Assembly (NCBI GenBank): GCA_032622095.1
Contig: CP136066.1
Coordinates: 111,561,319-111,625,318 of the forward strand
DNA from: Siphonodentalium dalli
Lineage: Eukaryota > Mollusca > Scaphopoda > Gadilida > Siphonodentaliidae
Reading direction: 5' to 3'
DNA length: 64,000 nt
Part shown: positions 1 to 14,099 of the stretch, piece after piece
Layout: each line of letters begins with the position of its first letter
Position numbering within the stretch: the stretch's first letter is position 1
Translations under genes and position numbers: made by a program
Notes under the pieces: generated by a model
Database searches by the model: none
The model's input: the letters and a program-made list of their open reading frames with translations, nothing else
What the model was told of the DNA's origin: nothing

Positions 1-3000
1 TGGTTGTCCCAAAATCAAGCGTATCGCTTTATATTCAGCAGCCTGTAGTACATACCGCGTCTGTACTCTTCCCAATTAGCAATCTGGCTGGTGTTGTACC
101 TTGTTTGATGTTGATTGAGCAAATGCTTTATTGGCTGAGTGGTTACTCTGAATACCAGCATGCTGAATAGAAGTACAGACTCTGAATATATAGATGGCGA
201 TGGTTCGTTTGTCAAGAAAGGAAGCTGGCTGTGTTCCCTATATAGCTGTTGTTGTGGACTCGACCACGGCGTGTGGCGTGGTGTATGCTATTGTGTGGCG
301 CTCGTATAAACCGTTAGAATTGCATCTGAAGTATAGTCAAGATCACTTTAGAGATACAGAGAAGAATCCAGAGATTTCATCGATAAAATCGTCATCACTT
401 AACATGTTTGAGACATCATTTTTTTTCCGTTGGCCACCTGTAAGGATATTCCACCAAGCGGTGTCGAACTTGTATGATCAGTGCTAAGTCCACATTTAAG
501 ACAAGGAATCTACATATACGCGCGCCAGAAAAATGCGCTGAGTCAATCGATGATGCATGGATGATTCGATCAGTGTTCTTGTTGGTGCATTACGTAGTCC
601 CTCTGTTAAATTCAACCTCTTTGGTGGTTGTCCTTGTTCTATATTATAGCCGTGTGGTCTGTCGCGGAAACCGGTGTCGCAATAAGCTAGCCGAAGAGGG
701 TTCTATTCTCGGTACGGATCAGCCTGTGAACTAACTTCTACAATTACCGCACACTATCGTTAAATTGAATCGACGGCTTTACCATATTCTCAGTATTTAT
801 TTTCTCATAATTGCTCGATTTGTTTTCACCAAGGCGACAACACTATAGACACACATTTCGTATTTGGCACCTTTTGTTTCATTCCGTGCACTGGGTTTGT
901 CTACGGATTCGACTGTTTACAAATCTGCTGGTACAAGTTGGTAAAGGCTATAGCTGCTATCGACAATACGCAATGAAACTAAATATTGGGCGAGCATCAA
1001 TATTGTTCTTGTATGTGCGCCCTCGTATAGCAATTCACTTATTTCTGTACTCAGGTCGAGTCGTCGAGACCGATTCGAGAATTAAGCTTGGATTCCACTC
1101 TGGTTATTTCTTAATTGTTGCATTTAAAAGTGAACTTATGCATGGCTTCGGTCGCAATCCAACACCTACATATTATCCATAGTGGAAAATGTGTGCATGC
1201 ATGTATATATCAATAACGGCTTTTATGGGCTTTTATTGTATGCACTGTCTCAAGAACAGAAAAAATCCGCATGCTTGTTTCTTAATTATATAGTATATAC
1301 ATATATTATCCATGCAGAATACCACATATAAATTTAAAACGTTTTGAAAAGTTGAAATCTTTAAAATGAATTATATTCAGCCCAGAATTTTCGCCTGATA
1401 TATATACTTGAGTTAGTCTCGCGTGATGTATTTGAAAATGAAATGTAAAGCAGACGAAGGCCGGTGTGAACTTCCAAGGCAAAATATGAAGGATAGCTAT
1501 ACGTATATACTAGTTTGAACTTTAAGATTATAAGAATAATCGCATATCTCTACTAATAATAAATACTTTCCCGTTTTCTTGTCGTCGTTAGCGTTTACTT
1601 TAGTTTACATGTGGTTTCCTGGGGTACACCTCTTCAGAAATTGTGTATATATATTCACTGCCACTACTCGAGTACCAAGGCCGTGCTAATTAACGTACTA
1701 TAATGTGCATGGACTTCAATGTACCCTGCCGCGAGAACATACTTGACTATTCAAATGAAGATCAAGTTCCAAAGGGGTTTGCATATGTGTATTCACCGGA
1801 GTACTAATGATGAGCGACCACGTCGAGGCGACATTCTTAATTTCACACTTGCACAAAGATACCATAAATCCCCACTAATTGCTATTCAGGGGAGTATAAA
1901 CATATTGCGGGTAATATGTCATTCTTGACGTCAAAGTCTCTTCTGACCTATTATTCTCTATCGCCTTGTATTCAGCCTTATCTACTATCACATTGTTGTA
2001 TTTCGTTTCGCTTCAATAGACGTTGTGCTGTTTTGACGCATAACATTCTATGTCCTGATAAAAAAATGACTCATTATGGGCTGTATATAAGTAAACTTGA
2101 ATATGAAAAGGGTCATTATTTGACAGTTGAAACCATGCACTTCCGAAGTCTTATACCAGTATATATACTTTTACTACACTTGAAAACGGCTTCATTGTTG
2201 TAAACCCCAATGCGTTTGGCTTTTTTCGGAAGTAGTTAACTGTGTATTTTTATTTTGGTTATGTCCATTAGACCATTGAATTTATTTGGGGTATTGTTTT
2301 TTATCTCGCACCAAATTATGACCGACAATATATATCAGGTTACTGATAACAGCTTACAGCTGCAAAACTGAGTTCAGTCCCCTCGATATTTTGGATACTC
2401 TAAAAAATATACTCCCTTTGAGTCACTCGCGGATGCAACCTATATACCGGGCTTAAGATATGTTTGTTTTAAACCCAATATACTGCAGAATTTATCAGCA
2501 TTGTGAACATAATGAAATCAATAACAAAAATAACTTTATGGATATATCGCAATTATATTTGTCGTCGTGTATTATAGCTAGTATAAATAATGTTGCTGGT
2601 ATATTTGAAATGTGTCTCGTGCAGGTTCGAATAGTTACGACCCTTATTCAAACTCAAAACGCGAAGATGATAGAAATATCTTATCCCGTTGGCTCAATTA
2701 GACAATGTATCGTAGCATGCCGTATTATAGGTGCATGGGGGCGATGTTCAATGTATCATTTACACTGCGACACGTTTTTTTTCTTTCGACACCACCTATA
2801 AATCAAGTCATGCATGTAAAGCGATTCATCGTGAACATGCATGTATGCGGTCTTGTTCCCACTATTATATATAAATGTGAACGCTGCATATTATTTCTCT
2901 ATAATTTGGTATTTCTCTAATAATCAAGCCTTTTTTATATTGTTGTGTAGACGTTTACCCCACTTCAAATTTAAAATGCGTAACAATTAGCATTGATAAA

Positions 3001-6000
3001 TATAATTGATCTCATTCAAATGGCAAGCCATATAGAGTTATATAATTGAACTTATATATAACACCGAATGTCTGCATATATACGAACTTGACGGTGAAAG
3101 CAGTGAGCACTGGAAGCGTTAATGTAGTTCTTTACAACAATCCCTCAATAGATTATTTTATGGACACACAAGCTCTATTAAAAGATACTTCCCCCTGTAT
3201 ATATTAGAGTATATTTGCGTTAATGTTAGCGCCTTCGCAGCCGTCTTGTGTACATTCATGTCGCTTAGAATAGGGTGATGAAAGGCGGCGTTGTGACGCT
3301 CAATGCCTCTTTATTCGCTGCCATTGGAAGAAACAGTTTCTTGGTCAGGTGAAGGAAGTGTTCGATAGCGGGCCTTTGTTGTTCGAGGGACTTGAGTCTT
3401 CGCAGTCGATATTTGTTGGAACGTATAGGAAACACGTTCTGCGTGCTGCCACCTGTCGGACATACATTTATGAAGTCTATATATACTACGTGAATTTTTA
3501 TTGACCTTCTGTTCCAAAACTCCATGCAGGTTTTATCTCCCCTCAAAGTCTTGATAAGACCGCTGCCACCAGCGACATTTTACCCAGGCACATTTTGTTG
3601 ACTTCCGTGATAGTGGTATATACACCGAACTAACAGCACTACAAATATGTCCTTATATAGTCAGCACACAAAATATCAAATAAAATTTGTACCATTTCAA
3701 ACCTTAATTTCGGACAACGCCCTGTAGAATCCGAGCACTAGATCGTACAATGATGTGATCCGGTTTTCCTGTTAATTTTATCAACAAACCCATGTGAAAC
3801 TGCTCAGTCTTGCAAAATGTTCAATCTGTCAGAATCTGCATTTCATTATTAATAAGCAGGCGAATTTTATCAATGGAGTCTTCTGATTTGCACATCTGAC
3901 CTACTATATATAAAGAGTATATGTAGTATTTGTTACCACATCGGACAAGACATTCCACTTTCAAGATGTATTGAGGAACTTGTGGTATCAGCCATTGCTG
4001 TTGCATGGGGAAAACCCGCGGTAAATATAGAATGCGAAACTTTTCATTAAACTGGTACCCATGCAGCCTGTAACAGAATCAGAAAGGACGTATGACTGGC
4101 GCGCTCTTGTAGAAATTGTTCTGTCCCCACATATATATGCAATCGACGTCATTGTGACCAAAAGAATGATGACGCCCATAATTGCTCCACATTCACAGAA
4201 ATCTTAGCTCACAGCTGTGAATTCAGAACATCGGCATATTTGATGCCACCGAATTGCATTTCTGAATTGGAACTATATATATTCTGGAATTAAAACAAGT
4301 GTTAAATATTTCAAACAAACTAGGTTGAGGTCGTTGTGATAATTTTCCAACCAATAGCTATGGTAAAGTGTGTGAGTTGAAAACAATTCATAATTTTAAT
4401 AAAAATTTACAAGGGCTATTATTATATAGTTAGGGGGGAATCCGACCGTAGTGATGCAGTGATTGCAGTCTGAAATACTTTGACCCAATGGAATTTCCTA
4501 ATCCAAATCGGCTTTGGTCTGGTCTTGACGGTGTAGTTGGAAGTTCGAACGAACATCCTCTAGCCAAGCCTCTGGTCAATTTTCCACGTAGTTTACTGCG
4601 GCGTCATCTCCACGGTATAAAGTCAAAACATGGTTCGATTAAGGGCCACTCGGTGCTAAACCAATTATCGACAAAATGAATTGGGATCTAATGGATTCAT
4701 CTTCACTTAATTAGCCAATAACATCTAAATTGTGCTCCGATGCCCACTTTTGTGAGCAAAGGAATTCGGTATATTCTGAAAAGGGGAGTAATTCTGACAG
4801 GAAGCTGGATTTAGCGACACCTATAGCCGCCACGACGATTAACATAGACCACTTCTGTTGCGCACTTATCTGATCGGAATTTGCTGTTGGCCACCACTAT
4901 TGTGCAACCGATCGCTCGGAATGCTGTTGGCGATACAGATTAAGTATCTTTGTGTCTAATTGCCCGAGAAATCACGGCGTCACACCCATAGTGTATCTAT
5001 ATTTTCGTTGTCACGTCTCGACATACGCCAAATCACCCATGCAATTACAATTTTTGCATCGTATTTCAAAACTGTTTTGATTTTGAGCAAAATGAATCTC
5101 GATTTAATTACATAATTGAATTAATTTCCTTAATAATTATCGTTGGGATTGAAATGAATGCCAATTAAGTTGGTGATTTCTTCTAAAAAATGGGAAAATT
5201 TAAACTTTTTCAGCATTGAGGGACTAAATGTTCGAAAATTTCGGTTATATTTATCTAGAAGTTAACATATAGTAACACCTGAAGTTGTTACTAATGGAAT
5301 TTCTGAACATTAGAATTTGAACTCTTTGAAGGTGGTTCAGTTAGAAATTCCGATATGGTCAATCTTCCTCAATCGCCACACCCGGCCTATTATACCATAG
5401 GTCATATATTGTCTCTGGTCGACAGGGTGTATTTTTCGCAAGCAGAAATTTAAGGAATTCCATACCCTTTCTTTCTAACATTGCCACTTTGCTATCTTTA
5501 TTCCCATTGCAGTTCATATTGTCCTTGGTGTAATGCGCAGTGAATCGCTCCCCGGTTTCGCCACATGAATGGCTCATTGAATTACCAACAGTCAAAATGG
5601 CACTTGGTTTGATTTCCATTTTGAAAACGCTTAACGGCATCATTGTAATTGACATGCCATGCACTTAAACGCTTAGCATTAAAACTTAAAGTGACACACC
5701 AACCATTTAATTAGGTGACAATTGAGAACTCTGTACGGGGGTCTTGGATACATGCTGAGTGAGATCTCAAATTTTGTAGACACACTTCATGCGCAGCGAA
5801 TTATATTTCAATTGACAAATGGGTAGCGTCTTGACTGTTTGTGAAATCAAGTAATATATGTCAATCTGACGCATGCGGTTTCCAATTTTAAACGGCATGG
5901 CGTTTCGTCAAGAGATTGTCCCTCAGTGTCTTCGCATGTCTGTACTCTAACCTATATTCCTATATGGAAATTAATCAGTGTTTTCTTAGTTTAGTAAAAA

Positions 6001-6289
6001 CAGTGCACTGACTTTGTATATTCGTCATTTCAAGTTCAGTATGGGTTCTTGTGCGATTAAGGGGCACAGCCTGGCGCAATCGGCAAGGCGAATAAAGTAG
6101 GATTTTATTGCTGTGATCTCGAAAACTTTGCTGCAGTATAATTTACTACACCTAATAAACATAATAATTGTCACATAACAAATTGGCATAGTTGCTATAA
6201 ATGAAAGTATAGTAATTGTTTCAATATATAGAAATATAGGATGGTCCCCTTCTCTCTCGTATATTGTCGTCCGTTCTGAGCCGAATGCA

Positions 6290-6356
6290 ATCGGTGAGAG
6301 TTCCGCATAAACTCGCTTGTCAATCGAAGCGACACCTTACCACTGGATCACTGCGC
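6290..6356 (-). repeat. Possible tRNA-derived SINE head (A-box-like)
   Basis: On the minus strand the sequence contains TGATCCAGTGGTAAGG, which resembles a tRNA D-arm / pol III A box. A good B box at the expected distance is not visible; only a degenerate GCGGAACTC-type stretch follows. It may be a decayed tRNA-derived SINE or chance. Confidence 0.25.
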
Positions 6357-6940
6357 TAGACGTCACGTGCAAGCCCACGAGACCGGAAGTTCAAGTGGTT
6401 CACGCTGAAAGCAGATCGTTTCCTTATTACCACTCACCGGGGCCCCTTATCTTTCAATCAGAGAAAACGGAATTGCATGGGATATGATGATAGAGATCGA
6501 TGCTTTTCTCAGTGGTGTGGTTAGAGTAATTTGAGTTGATAAATGATAGTGATTCTCGCTAGAGTGATGGCCCCGGGAGCTGGTAGTGAGGCCCAACAGT
6601 GACGGATTGTCTTGAATATATACCCCGGGCAACGGGAGCCCTAAAACGGTAGTCCCGATTTGGATCATTATTGTGGGGTTCGGTGATTAATTCGATTTTA
6701 TATTTGTCGACGAAAAAGGAACGAAAGGTGAGATGAGGTCGTTTTATTCTGATTTCGCCAATTTGTTTAGATATGACGTCAGCAGTGCATGCCAAACGAA
6801 TACGAGGTTTGTTTTATTCATTGTCGTTTTTGACGCCGTCAGATTAAATTTTCGAGGAATGAACGCACTTCGTGTAAAACCACATATGAGTATGTACGAA
6901 TCATGTTAACCCCCCTTTTCCTATAGATCACAAATCCGCG

Positions 6941-6985
6941 CTGATGGGGGAATCGAACCAGGTTCATATTATACAGCGGTCGCAA
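6941..6985 (-). repeat. Isolated B-box-like motif (tRNA-derived relic?)
   Basis: The minus strand carries GGTTCGATTCC at 6949-6959, an exact pol III B-box consensus. The flanks do not fold into a convincing cloverleaf and no matching A box lies at tRNA distance, so this is not called a tRNA gene. Confidence 0.25.
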
Positions 6986-7994
6986 GTCCAAATTGGTCTT
7001 GACAAGTATACAATAGTGACATGATACGAGCACATGATAAAACCAAAAAATAATGCAGTTTCGTCATGCGACGAATTGAATAATTGTATAGACTATAGCT
7101 GTACATGCGATGTCAGCGAAATGTCGTGGGAAATTCTCTAACTGCATGGGGCAAAGCATGACCCTCCCCCTACAACTCTTAATATGAAACATTGCGCGAT
7201 ATGTTATGCTTCGCATGGCGTGGATCGGAATCAGATATATAATTTAAACACAAGTGCCAAAATACCACACATACATGAATGCATGCCCTATAACACAAGT
7301 TAACATATTTCCGGAACACAATTTAAAAATCAAGTGTAGATAATTCTGACTGTCCATTCGTATTTATAAAAAAATTGACTCTTTAGGGGGACGCAGTTTT
7401 TGCATAAATCCAGAGATCTTCAAATAATATCTCGGTAAATATCTGGCGAAAAATCTTGAATTTCACATATCTTCGTTGTATATATGCAGAATCTAAACAA
7501 TTATTAAGAGACGAAAAACAATGGATTTTAATACATTTGAGAGGTTGAAAATATCTGTTTTGTCCCTTTCGGTACCAAGAACTGAAAGAATAATGCATGT
7601 ATCACACAAGACTCCAATCACAAAATAGCTTATTGTCTTGGCTATATTAGAGGACGCTTCATTTGTGTAATAATGTTGCGTCTGACCCTTAAAATGCGAT
7701 TTAATTGTTTTTCTGTCCATTGACAGTAAACCTTGCAGCCTTTCTCCGCTGTATCTGGTTTCTTTCAATGCCAGGAGTATCATGATCGCACCATTTATAT
7801 CACATGTTTTTGTGAGGCTCGAATATTTTCTGGGTTGATGCCATGTTCAACTTCGAGGATATTTCAAGATATTGAATTCAAATTAATTATTCAATATACA
7901 TGCCTTTAAATAATTCAAACAAGATAACAGCAATAGTTGACTGCAGTACATGCATGTTATATATCTGTTTGAATTTTCTATCAGGACATCGGTA

Positions 7995-8120
7995 GGATAA
8001 GATAAGATAAATTTATTGACAATTACACCCACACGGGGCCGATGTCAACATAAATAACAATAAATACAGATATGATACAATAATTATACACAAATGTAAT
8101 CATAATTAAAATGAAAAAGT
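7995..8120 (-). repeat. Retroposon 3' tail with AATAAA and (TTATC)n
   Basis: Read on the minus strand, this has an AATAAA signal followed by TTTATC and repeated TTATC units (7995-8017). This is the form of the 3' end of a LINE or SINE whose tail is a short tandem repeat rather than poly(A). The body upstream on the minus strand (about 8020-8260) shows no recognisable reverse transcriptase and is probably a 5'-truncated fragment. Confidence 0.45.
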
Positions 8121-8399
8121 ATCATGTTTGTTGTTGAAAATCTGGTGTTTCACACCTTTTGTGGAAAAAGAGACGGACCATGTTCCAGATGATATTGCAC
8201 GTTTCTGTTTTATCATTTCGCAGTATGACCCAGCATATATTCTAAGACGGGAGATAACTAAAACACTTAAATAAAATGATACATTTCAGATACATTTTCT
8301 CTTTACGGTTCCAAAAAATGTCGCTGTAAAAACATGATCACCTCCGAAATGTCGGGAGCTTGATTTCACATAAGTCTTTGTGACACATCCATAGGACAA

Positions 8400-8548
8400 A
8401 GATGATAATATGGTGATGATGATTATGATGAGTATGATGATGAAGATGAGGGTCAGGCGACGACGATGATGAAGATGACGTGATTGGGATGAGAATGATG
8501 ATGACGATGATGAATATGGTGATGATGATGAAAATTGTGATGATGAAT
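8400..8548. repeat. GAT/TGA trinucleotide microsatellite, imperfect
   Basis: About 150 bases are dominated by GATGAT and GATGAC triplets interrupted by TATG and GGT variants. The minus strand gives a serine-rich open frame, which is a product of the triplet period and not evidence of a gene. Confidence 0.9.
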
Positions 8549-9561
8549 TCACCGGGCTGTATGAGAAGAAAACCCGGTGGTTGATGTATATATTGTATAT
8601 ATGTGACGTCTTTCTTTGTTTTCTGCTGTGCATCTTTTGTAAAAAAAAAAACTACATTTGTGTTTTATCAATGTCCATATATTATATCTTGGATCAGAGA
8701 ATAAAGAATATACAGATAAAACTCAAACCTAGACTGTATTGTAGACAAATAACCAAGGACATTCATCTTCAGCCTGGGTTTGTTCCAATAATCAGGTGGC
8801 AAGTGGACGAATGTATATATATACATCGATCTTGTGTAGATTGCCATGGAGATATATAGGAGTTGCCTTGAAAAACGACGGGATGGGAATCCATGCACAG
8901 CATTGTCGCATTTCAGCTAAATCGGGTGTCCTCCATTGTTTGGTCCTGCACAAGGTCGATACTAGCGCACTGCACAATGATGATACAAGAGGGCGCCTCA
9001 TCCGATTAATTAGCAGCTAATTAAGGGCCCCGAGAACTGCGGCGATCCTTGACAATACAAACATACCCCGAACGGGAATCTTTAGATTTGTGTTATCGAA
9101 ATTCGGATCATCATTATGTTTCGTATATGGGTGTGTTCAATTGGTATCCTGCTTATTACCGGTCGATGAGCCCACTCCGTGTTCCGTATCGACCTTTGGA
9201 GTGCATACTTACCTTGTGTTTGGGTCATAAGATTTCTCTTGTTATCGATTGATACAGGTATGATGACTAGTCGTCAGCGATAAGCTAAGAGATAATATCT
9301 TTATGTCGATAATGAGATTCCAAGTCGTGAGAAGGACAAACGTCCATCTATCTTTCACAGCTTTCGTACCTTCTGGCTCAGTTACCGGCGCTTCAATCCT
9401 TGTCTACATTGTAGGGGTCTCTGTTTCAATAGAACCGTGCTGGCACCGCAAGAAGTTCACTTTTATTCGAATTATATAAATTTGCACTCACTTTCCAACG
9501 TTAGCTCTTCCATTTTTCTGAATAGCCCGGATGTTATCGCACGACATAAGGATCTTCTTAA
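8549..9561. other. Non-coding, nothing recognised
   Basis: Short overlapping open frames on both strands have no family resemblance. An A run at 8641-8650 is the only simple feature. Confidence 0.5.
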
Positions 9562-10341
9562 TTATACCACCCGCAACGAAGTTAGGGGTGGCGGGCTATA
9601 CTGGAGTCAGCTTGTCCGTCCGTCGTACCGTCCGTCCGTCGTCCGTCCGTGTACACAAATTTGTCCGGAGTTTTTCTCAGTCGTTTTTTGATCAATTTCC
9701 GTGAAACTTGGCACAGACATCAACCACCATGGGAACATGTGCACCTGCGATTATGACGTCTGTCGGACTTTTTTTGGTGGAGTTATCCCCCCTTTTTCGA
9801 CTTAGAAATTTTTCGCAACATGTATACTTTTGTCCGAGTTTTTTTCGGTCAGTTTTTTTTAAACGTGCACAGATATTTAGTACCATGGGAACTTGTGCAC
9901 CTGCGATTATGACGTCTGTCCGACATTTTTTTGGTGGAGTTATCCCCCTTTTTCGACTTAGAAACTTTTTTGCAACATGCATAATTTTGTCCGAGCTTTT
10001 ATTCCTACATTTTTCGGTCAATGTTTTTTAATCTTGGCACTGATATTTAGTACCATGGGAACCTGTCCACCTGCGATTATGACGTCTGTCCGACATGTTT
10101 TGTGTGGAGTTATTCCCCTTTTTCGACTTAGAATTTTTTTCGCAACATACATAATTTTGTCCAAGCTTTTATTCCTACATTTTTTGGTCAATAGGTTTAA
10201 GATTAGGGTTATGCTTGTACACCTGCAATGGGAACTGTTATTTTATTATTTTAACTCAATGTTTACTGACATGCGAAACATCTTAGTATTTTAAAAACAG
10301 GGGGGTATCCGTAGTCCCATTGGGACAGTCACACCTCTAGT
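9562..10341 (+). repeat. CGTCCGTC-headed tandem array, three units
   Basis: The element opens with a GC-richer leader (ATTATACCACCCGCAACG) and a run of CGTCCGTC words at about 9616-9650. Three diverged units of about 155-170 bp follow. The landmark CATGGGAAC, then GCGATTATGACGTCTGTC, occurs near 9729, 9882 and 10057, each followed by a shared GGAGTTATCCCCCTTTTTCGAC block. It closes near 10341 with GGGGGGTATCCGTAGTCCCA. The repetitive unit produces long open frames on both strands that should not be read as genes. Confidence 0.85.
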
Positions 10342-11649
10342 TGTATTATGAATGCTGAATGCACCTGATTGTCAGGGACATGAGGTATGTGGTTCGGCAA
10401 TGCCCTCCACCAACTTCGGTCAAAATGTTCCACAGTTGGAATCTTCATGCACGACACGACATCAATTGGAGATTCCAGGCCAATAATAGGTTGAAATTGT
10501 TCTGATATATATTTTGACTTGCCAACCAGTTTGTGATGTGCAGTTTGTTGTTTTGACCAAACATCCAATATTTTCTACCATGATAGGCAAAAAATATGGA
10601 CTGGATGAGATTTGTTTTCTTCTTTTTTTTTTTAGATCCGAGACCGCATATATAAACTCGAAATAATTGCCGTCTATATGTAACCTATTTTTGACTAGAT
10701 GTTACAGGCTCGTGTGTATATATAGGTATACCACTTTCGTGACTTTGTATAATTCCTTCGTAGACTATACCATATATCTGTTTCTCTCTCAGATATCCTC
10801 TGTAAATATGTAATATGCATTTGTAAATCTTCGACCTCTGAGCTTATTATAAAGAATACATATATCCATGCTGATAAATTATATTTGCATGCGCGCGCGT
10901 GTTTGCATCTTGTATAAGCCATAACCGGACACACGTGCATACACTACTTTGGTCGCTTTGAATCCATTTCTCCAGACACTTGCTGAACCGAAAACCTAAC
11001 ACTAACATTGCGGGGCTCAGACATCAATTTGGAAACATAGTTTTCTGTATAAACATCAGGGGGCGTCTTTGTAAATAGATCGGCACATATCCTTGCGCGA
11101 TAGCTATATATTCAAACGTACACCAGCAACTGTTCTGATGCATGCATGGGCATGCAGGTGGCGAATCACATGTCTTCCGTTTATAAAATTAAAGTTTCTT
11201 CTTTAAAAAAAAGATAATGTCCTTAAAATCTTCAGGTTTCTATCACCCGATATAACAATCTATATGTTATCTGTGTTCTGTGATGTTTATATCATTTAGC
11301 AATTCAAAAATATATAACTATCGGCCTTTATTAATTAGATATGACCAGATTTTTGACAAGAACTGCTTATCGAACTAGGTGAATATCGCTTCAGTAATAT
11401 AATTTTACGACATTACAAATCTGAGTAATATGGTTTTACGACATGCCCTAATTCTATCTCACAGCTAAATATATTCGACACACGATCGTCGGAACTCGGA
11501 CATTTTAACTTCGAATTAGGCGGACAAATTAGGACGAAGTGAGTTCTGACTGTGCAAAAATAATGTGTAGACATGTATTGATTTGTTACGTCACTCATTT
11601 GAAATAGTTGTCGATATTACACTATTAACGAAGCGATCTAATTAATAAC
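10342..11649. other. Non-coding, nothing recognised
   Basis: AT-rich sequence with a T run at 10621-10634 and a short CG alternation near 10892. No exon-like segment was found. Confidence 0.5.
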
Positions 11650-11651
11650 TA

Positions 11652-11794
11652 GGATATTACTTGGTTGGTTTAATGATATTATTGGGCTGATATCAGCCCT
11701 CGGTAAACTCATATCAGCCTTCGGTCGTAAGCTGATATGAGATTAGCGCGAGGGCTGATATCGGTCCTAATATCAAACAAACCAAGTAATATCC
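11652..11794. mobile_element. Palindromic MITE with TA flanks
   Basis: A 143-bp inverted repeat begins GGATATTACTTGGTT and ends AACCAAGTAATATCC, with arms of about 28 bp. TA lies on each side (11650-11651 and 11795-11796), consistent with a Tc1/mariner-type target-site duplication. The interior repeats the self-complementary word GGCTGATATCAGCC in degenerate form, so it can fold into several smaller hairpins. There is no coding capacity. Confidence 0.75.
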
Positions 11795-13030
11795 TATAAA
11801 TATATATATCATGTTGCGTGATATCATGATTCTGCTTTCGCCCTTTGATCCTGAGATATAATTAAATAGGGGCAACGTTTTCACAGTCGCGTGCGTATCC
11901 ACCATTAGACTGCTGATATATTTGAATGTGTATTGTATGTGGGTATATATATATACTGTACCAGTTGTTATTTGCTTCACGTGCATTAACCGATTCTAAT
12001 ATTATAGAATTGAATTTGGTATATATACAGCAGGTGTATATATAAGCCGCGTGTATACAAACACATGTATTAAAACAAGTCGCTATATTATCCAATCTAT
12101 ACGCCATATTAGTCGTCTTTATGTCCCGGGCTCCACCATTCAGAAGAATCAAACAACCTTTCAATCATTTTCAGTACTACAGTGAAGAAAAACCGAAAGA
12201 TGTTTATCGTGCACTCAAGGGGGTTCGAAAACTTCCACAAATTTCATATTTTATGGAAGTATATATATTGGCATGCATTCCTCATTAATTAAAAACGTTT
12301 TGATGTCTCGCGAATGGTGCGGCAAACTGAGCCGAATATGTTTGTTACAACTGCTATATTAATAATTTATTTTGCCATGCGAAACTTCTCTACTTTGCAA
12401 AGGTACAAACACACTCTACCATAAGACATTTTCCGGGTCGTGATTTTCCCGCAGCAACAATACCAACATCGGATAAGGGTATATGGGTCAGCTTTTAGTG
12501 CCAACCCTCGAGAAACATGTTTATTAATAGTGTTCCGATGACCGATCTCAGAGTGGAAGTTCATTGTATGAACGTTTTAAATCAATGGTTGGGAACGGTT
12601 ATGTGGTCGTATAAATATGTAGTAAGAGTATAGAAAATTGCTTCAATTGTTTGTGGAACTCAACATTCCCTACACGCCGCAAAATAAAAACTAATGGGCG
12701 CTGGTACGAAACGTTATATGGATGTTATTATAGGTGCATGAAAGCTCAAGAATGGACGGCCATTCTTATATGGATAACTTTCTGGTGAGTCGTGATGAGA
12801 TATTTGATGTTTTTGGGAAGTTCTTCCTGCTCCACTTCCTCATTCTGATCTATATCGATATATTTGTATGCTTGTCGTCGCTCGATCGTATAATTCCAGT
12901 CGGATAAACTATCTTGGTTTGTTAACAGTCAATTTAACTCATTCCCATCGTGTGATTGTGTACCTTCCATGGCTGAATTGATCTGGACTAGTGTCCATTA
13001 TAATTTGCACACTGGTCACTTTCTGGATAC

Positions 13031-13075
13031 ATATTCATGATCCTATTCCTGAATATATATTCATGATCCTATTCG
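13031..13075. repeat. Short tandem duplication
   Basis: The words ATATTCATGATCCTATTC occur twice in a row with a period of about 25 bp. Confidence 0.8.
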
Positions 13076-13325
13076 TAATTTCTTTTTTCAATTGCACTTA
13101 GTTTGTCTTACTATATACATATGACTGTCTTACTCTTACACCAAGCACACAGTCCGATATTCATCTTATGTTATTACCCAATATATATCTCTCTCTCTCT
13201 CATTTGCTTGCTGTATATCTGTCAGCTAAATGTTGAATTATATTTAGGTTTGTGAGATATATACGCGTCATCCCCAGCTTGGAAAAATTACCACTATATT
13301 TGACAATAGCATTCACCGGATTTCA

Positions 13326-13337
13326 CCCCCCCCCCCC
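13326..13337. repeat. Poly-C run
   Basis: Twelve consecutive C bases in otherwise ordinary sequence. Confidence 0.95.
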
Positions 13338-14099
13338 AACTACCCCATCCCCTAAAGCATCCGCTATACTCCCTCCCCGAGCATATATATACACCATATT
13401 GGCTAATTTATTCAGAAAATACAAAGAAATACATAAGCCATAATGGAATAATATTCGCCGAGTACATAATTGCAATTTAGTATGTGATTATACCATGCTG
13501 GCTGCACACCAACAAGACATGGCACTAATACCATAAAAGTGTGTTTGAAACTTCGCGTGCACTCATTTCAGGGTGTTATACCTGTGGCATGCTATTTTTG
13601 GATGAAGAGTTGTATATATGTGGAAACGAACTTTTGATGATAATTATTCCAGACACTGGGATATGCCGAGCCTGCGATCTAGTAAGACTTTGTCGGTGAG
13701 ATGAAATTTTCGAAGTGCCATCGGTTAATCAGTTTACTATTTGACTCTGTTTCATATCTGTAGGAGATAAAACCCTCGACCGCGGGGGTATCTCTGCATG
13801 TGTATTACTATACGGAGATAACCTACATCAGTGTATGGATAACTTGTTATCGTTACGACGCTAACAAGATGTAACTCGTTGCATTTATATAGGCTGCCCT
13901 TTGCTCTGATGATAATGATGAACATTTTCTAAAGTGCATTTGTATGTATACACATGCATACAGTAACTGTCATGTCATTTCTTGCGTTGAATTTTAAGAT
14001 ATATGCATTGGCAGAATATTATTCTTCTTAATATATGTATACATGCACGCCATGTGTATATAGCTAACTTGCATATACGAAACCGGGGTAAGTTGTATG

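Larger units (their letters stand above)
1..7980. other. Non-coding, no gene recognised
   Basis: No reading frame here resembles a known protein family, and none combines length, codon bias and splice borders. The DNA is AT-rich with many TATATA and CATGCATG runs and is rich in CpG. Possible tRNA-like promoter fragments near 6.3 and 6.95 kb are listed separately. An upstream exon of the RBPMS gene could lie here, but none was recognised. Confidence 0.6.
11797..14099. other. Non-coding, nothing recognised
   Basis: Apart from the short tandem duplication and the C run listed separately, and a (CT)n stretch near 13188-13201, no gene-like or element-like structure was seen. Confidence 0.5.

Noticed and set aside
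6941-6985. tRNA gene on the minus strand
   Set aside because: The B box is good, but the T arm does not pair properly and no A box or acceptor stem is found.
9692-10294. Overlapping 105-109-codon frames on both strands
   Set aside because: They follow the three-unit tandem array and repeat the same peptide words. There is no start context or splice logic.
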